Shown: positions 6,409 to 11,329 of the stretch, in pieces
How the letters are laid out: every line of letters begins with the position of its first letter
How positions within the stretch are numbered: the first letter of the stretch is position 1
DNA from: Acidobacteriota bacterium
GTDB lineage: Bacteria; Acidobacteriota; Terriglobia; Acidiferrales; UBA7541
Direction of reading: 5' to 3'
Assembly (NCBI GenBank): GCA_028876695.1
Contig: JAGWRH010000015.1
Coordinates: 1 to 11,329, forward strand
DNA: 11,329 nt
Position numbers and translations under genes: made by a program
The notes under the pieces: model-generated
Told to the model about the DNA's origin: nothing
The model's input: only the letters and a program-made list of their open reading frames with translations
Database searches by the model: none

Positions 6409-7380
6409 TCAGAACAATTTCCAAGCCGCGTACGCGGCGCCTTTTAATGGACATTCTTCGTCGAGGATGACGTGAATCGGCACGTCCTTCAACGAGAATC
6501 CGCCCGCATTCGGTCTGCGCTGCATCGCGGCGGCAAAGCGCCCTTCCTTGATTTTCACCAGGATTTTGACGGCGATCCCGCCTGCAACGTAAATGCCGCC
6601 GCGCGCGACAGCCCGAAGCGCCAGATTCCCGGCTTCCGATCCATAAATCTCCGTCCACAGGTTGACGGTGTTCACGCAAACGGGACACGAGCCTGCGAAC
6701 GCGAGTTGCGTGATTTCCGCGGCGGGATCGATATCGAAATCCTTCCCGTCAAAGCCGGGGTGGCGCACGGAGGAATCGAGAAATTCATGTATCTGCTGGA
6801 AGCCGCGGCCGGAAAGGATCAGCTCCTGGAAGACGAACTCATTGTTCTTTTTCAGGAATTTCCATAGGTCCGCTTGCTGATCGGTGTTCGGCGCGAAATC
6901 GGCGTGTCCCGCTTCCGAAGGCATGGCCACGTACTGCCCGCCATCCCAATACAAAATCGATTCGCCCAGCCCTGTCCCCGCCGCAATCACGGCACGCGTG
7001 GCTTCCCGCACCGGCAAGCCCGGGACGATCGTCACCATGTCGGCTGGCCCGAGCACGCCGACTCCGTATGCCGTCGCCTGCAAGTCGTTCAGCAGCCGGA
7101 CGCGCGGCAGCCGCAGAAATCCCGCCATCTCCGCCGCGTCAACGGTCCAGGGCAGGTTCGCCGCCTTTACGCGGTTATCCAAAATGGGCCCTGCGATTCC
7201 GAATGCCGCGGCGGTTACTTGCGCGCCGGTCTGGCGCAGAAAATCTTGCGCAATTTCGTGCAGGCCCGAATGTTCATGACTCGCGTAACGCTTATGCGCG
7301 ACGCGCACCAGTGCGCCGGAGTCCACGCTAAAAAGTCCCAGATTCGACTTCGTCCCGCCGATGTCGCCCGCAAGAATCAT
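6409..7380 (-). CDS. glk: glucokinase (Glk family)
   Basis: Phosphorylates glucose with ATP to glucose-6-phosphate in the cytoplasm. It has 323 residues, the usual length for bacterial Glk (PF02685 type). Motifs in order: LAGDIGGTKSNLGLF (3-17, phosphate-1 loop), GIAGPI near 61, NLPW (75-78), LLNDLQATAYG (96-106, with catalytic D99), AAGTGLGES (133-141, phosphate-2 loop), SEAGHADF (155-162, sugar-binding E and H) and GIYVAGGIA (adenosine motif) in the C-terminal third. Two ATGs compete: GGAG directly touches the first (7386) but sits 6 nt before the second (7380), so 7380 is preferred. The gene lies 70 nt downstream of zwf on the same strand, so glucose phosphorylation and the first oxidation step are probably transcribed together. 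Neighbours and motifs agree, and nothing looks broken. Confidence 0.93.
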   Translation of the reverse strand: MILAGDIGGTKSNLGLFSVDSGALVRVAHKRYASHEHSGLHEIAQDFLRQTGAQVTAAAFGIAGPILDNRVKAANLPWTVDAAEMAGFLRLPRVRLLNDLQATAYGVGVLGPADMVTIVPGLPVREATRAVIAAGTGLGESILYWDGGQYVAMPSEAGHADFAPNTDQQADLWKFLKKNNEFVFQELILSGRGFQQIHEFLDSSVRHPGFDGKDFDIDPAAEITQLAFAGSCPVCVNTVNLWTEIYGSEAGNLALRAVARGGIYVAGGIAVKILVKIKEGRFAAAMQRRPNAGGFSLKDVPIHVILDEECPLKGAAYAAWKLF

Positions 7381-7386
7381 CGCCAT

Positions 7387-7390
7387 CTCC
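7387..7390 (-). promoter_or_regulatory. ribosome binding site deciding the glk start
   Basis: GGAG on the minus strand abuts the ATG at 7386 and lies 6 nt from the ATG at 7380. Ribosomes need a gap, so the second ATG is the probable start; the difference is two residues. Confidence 0.55.
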
Positions 7391-7450
7391 GCAAGGATTA
7401 TGCCGGAGTATACGAGAATTGCCAGTAAAGGATGAGCGGCTCAGCTCGGT

Positions 7451-8995
7451 TTAGGGGAGCGGCCGCCACTGCCGGCCGTCGGATTCCGCCAGATCGAATG
7501 CTGCCTCGGGACCTTCGCTCCCGGCCGGATAATTTGGAAATGCAGGCGCTGGGCCATTCTTCCACGCGTCAATGATCGGATCGACGAGCGCCCAGGCGGC
7601 TTCGACGCTGTCCGCCCGGTCGAACAGAGTCGCGTCGCCGCGTATGCAATCGTTGATCAGCGTCGCGTAGGCCTCGCGCGATCCTGCGCCGAATGCACGC
7701 CGGTAGCGGAAATCCATCGTCACCGGGGCGATGTGCAGTTTCGAGCCGGGCGCTTTCGCGCCAAACGACAGCGAGATGCCCTCTTGCGGCTGGATGTTGA
7801 GCACCAGAGAATTGGGCTCGACCGCCTCGCCTCGAAACACCAGGTGCGGCGCACGCTTGAACATAACGGCAATTTCCGCCGAAGGACGGGCCAGCCGTTT
7901 TCCCGTCCGAAGGTAGAACGGCACGCCGCTCCATCGCCAGTTGTCTATAAAGAGCTTCAGGGCTGCAAACGTTTCCGTCGCGGAATTGGGGTTCACGCCG
8001 GGTTCTTGGCGATAGCCTGGAACCGGTTCGTCATTTACGCAGCCCGGCCCGTATTGCCCCCGCACTACATCCCTGCGCACGGAATCGCCATCGAGTGGCC
8101 GGATGGATTGCAACACCTTGATCTTTTCGTTGCGGACAGCCGTCGCATCGAAGTTCGCGGGCGATTCCATCGCGATCAATGCGGTGAGCTGCAGCACGTG
8201 GCTTTGCACCATGTCGCGCAACGCTCCCGCCGATTCGTAGAACGCTGCGCGGCGTTCCACGCCCAGCGATTCCGCGGCCGTAATTTGCACGCTATCGACG
8301 TAGTTCCGGCTCCACAGCGGCTCGAAAATGCCGTTGCCGAAGCGAAAAACCAGCAGGTTCTGCACGGTTTCCTTGCCGAGATAGTGGTCGATGCGAAAGA
8401 TCTGCGACTCGTCGAAGACGCTCAGAAGTTGCTCATTCAGCGCCTGCGCCGACGCTCGATCATGCCCGAACGGCTTTTCCACGACAATCCGCACCCAGGA
8501 CCTTTCGTTTTTCGGCTTCGCGAGTCCAGCGCGCCCCAATTGCTCCACGATCCGCGGATACACCGAGGGAGGAGTGGCGAGATAGAAGAGCCGATTGCCT
8601 CCCAGCTCGGCTTCGCGATCGAGTTCATCGAGGCGCTTCGCCAGGCGCTGGTACGTCCCGGGATCGTTGTACTCGCCGTGAAAATAGTGAAGCTGCTGCA
8701 GAAAATCGCGGTGCGCGGAATCGGCGCCGCCGCTTGGCGTTTTACCCGGCAGGAACTCCGCCGCCTGACGCCCAAACTCGTCGTCACTCATCTCCGTGCG
8801 CGCGAATCCCAGCAAACGAAAACGCGGCGCGAGGCAACTGTGCACCGCCAGGTCGTAGAGCGCCGGCAGCAGTTTGCGTTTCGCCAAATCGCCGGACGCG
8901 CCGAACATCACGATCGCGCACGGGTCGGCCGGCGCCTCGCAAAAATAACTATCCGAGTGAACCGCTTCCTGGGCTGCCGTTGCGCGGCTGCTCAT
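7451..8995 (-). CDS. zwf: glucose-6-phosphate 1-dehydrogenase
   Basis: Oxidises glucose-6-phosphate to 6-phosphogluconolactone with NAD(P)+, the entry step of the oxidative pentose phosphate (and Entner-Doudoroff) route. It has 514 residues, close to the usual ~490-510. Visible motifs: the dinucleotide loop FGASGDLAKRK (31-41), VVEKPFG (171-177), the substrate and active-site signature RIDHYLGKE (201-209), GQYGPG (323-328) and YLRTGKRL (361-368). All key residues appear intact. The frame is open to an ATG at 9079, but ATG 8995 has AGGAG 5 nt upstream and matches the family N-terminus after a ~25-residue leader. glk follows after 70 nt. No 6-phosphogluconolactonase gene lies between them, although pgl is often next to zwf. 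A six-base-arm inverted repeat sits upstream at 9037-9051. Confidence 0.95.
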   Translation of the reverse strand: MSSRATAAQEAVHSDSYFCEAPADPCAIVMFGASGDLAKRKLLPALYDLAVHSCLAPRFRLLGFARTEMSDDEFGRQAAEFLPGKTPSGGADSAHRDFLQQLHYFHGEYNDPGTYQRLAKRLDELDREAELGGNRLFYLATPPSVYPRIVEQLGRAGLAKPKNERSWVRIVVEKPFGHDRASAQALNEQLLSVFDESQIFRIDHYLGKETVQNLLVFRFGNGIFEPLWSRNYVDSVQITAAESLGVERRAAFYESAGALRDMVQSHVLQLTALIAMESPANFDATAVRNEKIKVLQSIRPLDGDSVRRDVVRGQYGPGCVNDEPVPGYRQEPGVNPNSATETFAALKLFIDNWRWSGVPFYLRTGKRLARPSAEIAVMFKRAPHLVFRGEAVEPNSLVLNIQPQEGISLSFGAKAPGSKLHIAPVTMDFRYRRAFGAGSREAYATLINDCIRGDATLFDRADSVEAAWALVDPIIDAWKNGPAPAFPNYPAGSEGPEAAFDLAESDGRQWRPLP

Positions 8996-9000
8996 AAACT

Positions 9001-9005
9001 CTCCT
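9001..9005 (-). promoter_or_regulatory. ribosome binding site of zwf
   Basis: AGGAG on the minus strand, 5 nt before the ATG at 8995. It decides the start over the in-frame ATG at 9079, which would add 28 residues across a region holding a palindrome and the dispersed 16-mer. Confidence 0.8.
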
Positions 9006-9036
9006 AACCGGAAGCCATGACCAGCGAGCGTTCCGA

Positions 9037-9051
9037 AGACATTCCATGTCT
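9037..9051. promoter_or_regulatory. inverted repeat upstream of zwf, candidate operator
   Basis: AGACAT, a three-base spacer, then ATGTCT: a perfect palindrome with six-base arms, 41 nt upstream of the zwf ATG. Size and position suit a dimeric regulator, but no known consensus is matched and chance is possible. Confidence 0.3.
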
Positions 9052-9071
9052 GTAAGGATGCTTTGGCTTCC

Positions 9072-9087
9072 CGGAACATCTATATCG
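9072..9087 (+). repeat. copy 2 of the dispersed 16-mer
   Basis: CGGAACATCTATATCG, 15/16 identical to 133-148. It lies in the 152-nt gap between the DUF3237 stop and zwf. Within and just after it, CATC (9077-9080) and GATG (9087-9090) give an imperfect palindrome. On the minus strand the core contains TATAGA, a possible -10 box for zwf, but no matching -35 box was found. Confidence 0.4.
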
Positions 9088-9147
9088 ATGCGCGTTGATG
9101 CGCCCGGGGTTCAGGACGGATCGCTCGATGCGACCGGGCGGCGCCGC

Positions 9148-9669
9148 CTACGAAAGAACGTAATACCGAATCAAGTTGCCGTCCGGCTTGCGCTCGCCAA
9201 TGCCGATGAATACATGTCGCGTGAGCCAGTCATGCTTGCCGGTCTCGACTTCGAAGCTCGGGCACGCGCGCAGATAGTATTCCGAAGGATTCACCGCGGG
9301 GCCGCCTTCAAAAACCATCGCGCGCAAGCGCTGCATCGTATCGGGTTTGTAGCCCCACAGGTATCCGCGATTGCGCAGTAGAATCAGCGTCCCGTCGTCT
9401 TCCTGCAGCATGTAGCGAGCATCGAATTGCACGGTATTGTCCGGACGGAATAGCGCGTAATCTCCGCCGCTATCCGGCACCACCTTTCCTCGCAAACGCG
9501 GGCCGGAAAATTCGCCGCGATCCACGTACACCGCTCCGCGCGCCGCGCCGCTCGGCATGTTGGGTATCGTTTGGACGCGCATGAACCAGATGCGCACCTC
9601 GAACGCGAAGTGCAGCTTCGGCGCGTCCAATGTCGAGACAGGAAATCCGAGAGCAGCCGGTTCGCTCAT
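9148..9669 (-). CDS. DUF3237 (UPF0311-like) domain protein
   Basis: A 173-residue protein of a family without an established biochemical role. The assignment rests on the typical pattern: FEVRI near the N-terminus, FSGPRLRGKVVPDSGGDYAL in the first half, then QFDARYMLQEDDGTLILLRNRG, and the C-terminal FEVETGKHDWLTRHVFIGIG followed by a YYVL ending, which suggests a small beta-barrel fold. No signal peptide, membrane segment or catalytic motif is visible. The ATG at 9669 has a weak GCGAG about 8 nt upstream; an internal ATG at residue 30 is a less likely start because it would cut the first strand. It reads in the same direction as zwf, 152 nt upstream of it, and away from two NAD(P)-binding protein genes across 205 nt. 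Such proteins often occur near oxidoreductases, but that gives no function here. Confidence 0.82.
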   Translation of the reverse strand: MSEPAALGFPVSTLDAPKLHFAFEVRIWFMRVQTIPNMPSGAARGAVYVDRGEFSGPRLRGKVVPDSGGDYALFRPDNTVQFDARYMLQEDDGTLILLRNRGYLWGYKPDTMQRLRAMVFEGGPAVNPSEYYLRACPSFEVETGKHDWLTRHVFIGIGERKPDGNLIRYYVLS

Positions 9670-9692
9670 CTAAATCTCGCTTTCATTTATCG

Positions 9693-9714
9693 AAGGTGCG
9701 GCGGCCGCCACCTT
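9693..9714. promoter_or_regulatory. palindrome in the divergent intergenic region
   Basis: A perfect ten-base palindrome (GGCGGCCGCC, 9700-9709) flanked by AAGGT and ACCTT, with two extra bases (GC) on the left side. It lies 23 nt upstream of the DUF3237 ATG within the 205-nt divergent region. It could be an operator or a leader hairpin of the DUF3237 mRNA; much of it is plain GC-rich palindrome, so evidence is modest. Elsewhere in 9670-9874, ATCAC/GTGAT five-base arms (around 9825-9838) and a TTAATAT string were seen, but no full promoter. Confidence 0.3.
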
Positions 9715-9874
9715 TACGGATTATGGGTACTCGGCGCAACGCTCGGTGCGTCGCGATCTTGTCGTTCCGCCAGGTCGATGTCAAGCTCCTGCGGCCGCCG
9801 GTGCGTGCCTCGCGCTTCGCCGATCACGGCGGTGATGTTAATATCCGCGTCGCGAAATTTGACTCGAGCCTCGC

Positions 9875-10807
9875 GTGAGAATTCTGGTTACAGGCGCCTC
9901 GGGAAGCTTCGGCCGGCAGGTCGCGGAGTTGCTTCTGCGGAGCGTTCCCGCTTCGGAGTTGGTTTTAGTCACGCGCACCCCCGCGGCTCTTTCGAGCCTT
10001 GCGGCCCGCGGAGCGCAGGTTCGCGCGGCGGATTTCGACCGGCCTGAGGCGCTCCCCCGCGCGTTCCACGCCGCGGAGAAATTGCTTCTGATCAGCACGC
10101 TCGCTGTCGGTGCGCGCCGGCAGCGTCAACATCGATCCGCGATTGAAGCGGCGCTCGCGGCGGGCGTGCGGCACATCGTTTACACATCGAGCGCCGGCAT
10201 TCATCCCCGGAACCCTTCGCTTGCGGTCGCCGACCACGTTTTCACCGAGGACGTCTTGCGCCGCTCCGGCGCGGCATTCACCATTTTGCGCGACAGCCAG
10301 TATGCCGAGGTCATCGCCACGATTCTCGCGCCAATGGCTCTCGAATCCGGCAAATGGATCATGAGCGCGGGCGAAGGTCGGATCGCGTTCGTTTCCAAGC
10401 ATGATTGCATTGCCTCCGCCGCCGCCGTGCTCACCACGCCGGGCCACGAAGGCGCGGTTTACGAAATCACCGGCCCGGAACTCCATAGCTTCCGCGAAGC
10501 CGCGGCGCTGGCCGCGGAAATCGGCGGCAGGCCGATCGAGTACGTACCGGTGAGCCACGAAGAAAAGCTTGCCTTATTCGACTCTGCCGGCGTTCCCCGC
10601 GAATACGTCGAAGGCGAAACCAATTCGGACGGCACGGGCGTCTGGGGAAGTGAGGAAATGGTTTCCTACGAACGCGCCATTCGCCAGGGTTTCTTCTCGA
10701 TCTGCTCGCGCCATGTGGAAATGCTCACAGGCGGCCCCGCGCGCACGCTGCGGGAAGTGTTTCTCGCGAATCTCCACGCCCTCCGGCCAGCCGCACCGAA
10801 CCGGTGA
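9875..10807 (+). CDS. NmrA-like / QOR2-type NAD(P)-binding oxidoreductase (atypical SDR)
   Basis: A 310-residue cytoplasmic Rossmann-fold protein, probably an NAD(P)H-dependent reductase or a redox-sensing NmrA-type protein. The dinucleotide loop is GASGSFG (7-13); R34 after the second strand favours NADPH; AADFDRP (51-57) and VYTSSAG (102-108) are typical of the NmrA/QOR2 (YtfG-like) group. The motif DHVFTEDVLRRSG followed by FTILRDSQYAEV (about 120-146) also fits quinone oxidoreductase 2-like proteins. There is no classical YxxxK catalytic pair, which is normal for atypical SDRs. The start is GTG at 9875, directly before the Rossmann strand; no good Shine-Dalgarno is seen, but nothing further upstream fits better. 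The next gene, of the same fold, starts 63 nt downstream. Substrate unknown. Confidence 0.85.
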   Translation: MRILVTGASGSFGRQVAELLLRSVPASELVLVTRTPAALSSLAARGAQVRAADFDRPEALPRAFHAAEKLLLISTLAVGARRQRQHRSAIEAALAAGVRHIVYTSSAGIHPRNPSLAVADHVFTEDVLRRSGAAFTILRDSQYAEVIATILAPMALESGKWIMSAGEGRIAFVSKHDCIASAAAVLTTPGHEGAVYEITGPELHSFREAAALAAEIGGRPIEYVPVSHEEKLALFDSAGVPREYVEGETNSDGTGVWGSEEMVSYERAIRQGFFSICSRHVEMLTGGPARTLREVFLANLHALRPAAPNR

Positions 10808-10813
10808 TACAAT
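10805..10813 (+). promoter_or_regulatory. candidate extended -10 promoter for the last gene
   Basis: TGA followed by TACAAT gives TGn plus a five-of-six match to TATAAT; the TGA is also the stop codon of the upstream gene. An extended -10 can work without a good -35 box, and none is seen 17 nt upstream. Transcription would start near 10820, leaving a ~50-nt leader before the ATG at 10871. Confidence 0.4.
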
Positions 10814-10857
10814 CCCGCGCGCCGGCCGATTTCCAGGTTACACAACACCCCTCGCAC

Positions 10858-10863
10858 AAGGAG
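10858..10863 (+). promoter_or_regulatory. ribosome binding site of the last gene
   Basis: AAGGAG, 7 nt before the ATG at 10871; it firmly sets that start. Confidence 0.8.
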
Positions 10864-10870
10864 CGGCAAC

Positions 10871-11329
10871 ATGAACGTGGCCATCATCGGAGCCAGCGGC
10901 TTCATCGGCTCGAAAATCAGGGATGAGGCCCTGCGCCGGGGCCACCGAGTCACGGCGATCGTCCGCCACCCGAACCGCGTGCCGCGGCGGCCGCGGCTTA
11001 CAACCGTGCGAGCGGACGTCCTTTGGCGCGACGAGCTGGCACGCCTTCTGAAGGGCCACGACGTCGTGATCGCCTCGTGGAACGCGGTGCGAGGCGTCAC
11101 CGGCCCGTGGGTTTACAACCGCTACGTGGAAGGAAATCGCGCGATTCTCGCAGCCGTGCGTCGCGCCGGCATCAAACGCTTCCTCGCCGTGGGCGGCGCC
11201 GCCAGCCTGAAAACTCCCGAGGGCATTGAACTCCTCGATTCGCCGCAGTTTCCAAAAGTCTTCGAACCCGCCAAACCGGCGATTCGCGGCGTCCGCGAGC
11301 TTTTCTACATGCTGAAAAAAGAGCCGGGC
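10871..11329 (+). CDS. NAD(P)-dependent oxidoreductase, NmrA/NADH-flavin-reductase-like (partial, cut by window end)
   Basis: The first 153 residues of a Rossmann-fold protein; the frame is open to the last base, so the C-terminus is missing. MNVAIIGASGFIG (1-13) is the dinucleotide-binding strand-loop-helix; R32 after strand two suggests NADPH. FLAVGGAASL (104-113) followed by a Pro/Gly stretch, LLDSPQFP and an alanine-containing helix matches the putative NADH-flavin reductase group (COG2910-like, relatives of YwnB). These are small (~210-residue) proteins, so roughly a quarter is probably outside the window. It follows the other NAD(P)-binding gene by 63 nt in the same direction, and the two share the fold but only limited sequence, so recent duplication is unlikely. 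The native substrate is unknown. Confidence 0.85.
   Translation, partial: MNVAIIGASGFIGSKIRDEALRRGHRVTAIVRHPNRVPRRPRLTTVRADVLWRDELARLLKGHDVVIASWNAVRGVTGPWVYNRYVEGNRAILAAVRRAGIKRFLAVGGAASLKTPEGIELLDSPQFPKVFEPAKPAIRGVRELFYMLKKEPG

Noticed and set aside
7733..9007. 424-codon open frame on the plus strand
   Set aside because: Antisense to zwf, whose full set of G6PDH motifs is clear; the product is Arg/His-rich with no known pattern.
35..10994. Six copies of the octamer GCGGCCGC (35, 5926, 7459, 9701, 9791, 10987) as a possible functional palindrome
   Set aside because: More than expected from base composition, but copies fall both inside and outside genes without pattern; GC-rich palindromes recur naturally in such DNA.

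Overview
The window is about 60% GC by eye, nearly fully coding, with ten genes I can support (nine complete, one cut by the right edge). No tRNA, rRNA, CRISPR array, transposase or phage gene was seen, so it looks like ordinary chromosome. The gene mix (Hanks-type kinase with PP2C phosphatase, OmpL-like porin with an Ala/Pro-rich linker, zwf-glk pair, DUF3237 protein, tandem NmrA-like proteins) suggests a Gram-negative soil-type bacterium. Acidobacteriota (Terriglobia) is my best guess, but it is an inference from style and not from a marker gene. The porin, with its signal peptide and C-terminal phenylalanine, does imply an outer membrane.

Left block, + strand (231-5760): an APC-superfamily permease with an unusual ~80-residue loop; a strong GC hairpin (2027-2052); a PP2C-type phosphatase (2281-3159); a membrane-anchored Ser/Thr kinase (3168-4169) starting only 8 nt after the phosphatase stop, on a forced TTG codon; then, after a 322-nt gap, a secreted OmpL/BBP2-like porin (4492-5760). 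Phosphatase, kinase and C-terminal membrane anchor occur in the same order as in the single-chain kinase/phosphatase proteins known from some proteobacteria, so this looks like a two-gene version of that signalling unit, set between two transport proteins. The half-site TTCAAAT occurs as an inverted pair upstream of both the permease and the phosphatase, which hints at shared control.

Middle block, - strand (9669-5826): a DUF3237 protein, then glucose-6-phosphate dehydrogenase (zwf) and glucokinase (glk), which together feed glucose into the oxidative pentose phosphate route, then a small exported protein of unknown function. This block converges on the porin gene at a long imperfect hairpin (5778-5819) that probably terminates from both sides.

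Right block, + strand (9875 to the end): two consecutive genes for NAD(P)-binding Rossmann proteins of the NmrA/atypical-SDR type, the second truncated by the window. They diverge from the DUF3237 gene across a 205-nt intergenic region. A TGn-TACAAT element overlapping the first gene's stop may give the second its own promoter.

The most interesting points are the split kinase/phosphatase pair with a degraded glycine loop beside transport genes, the repeated TTCAAAT inverted half-sites, and a near-identical 16-mer lying about 80 nt upstream of both the permease and zwf.
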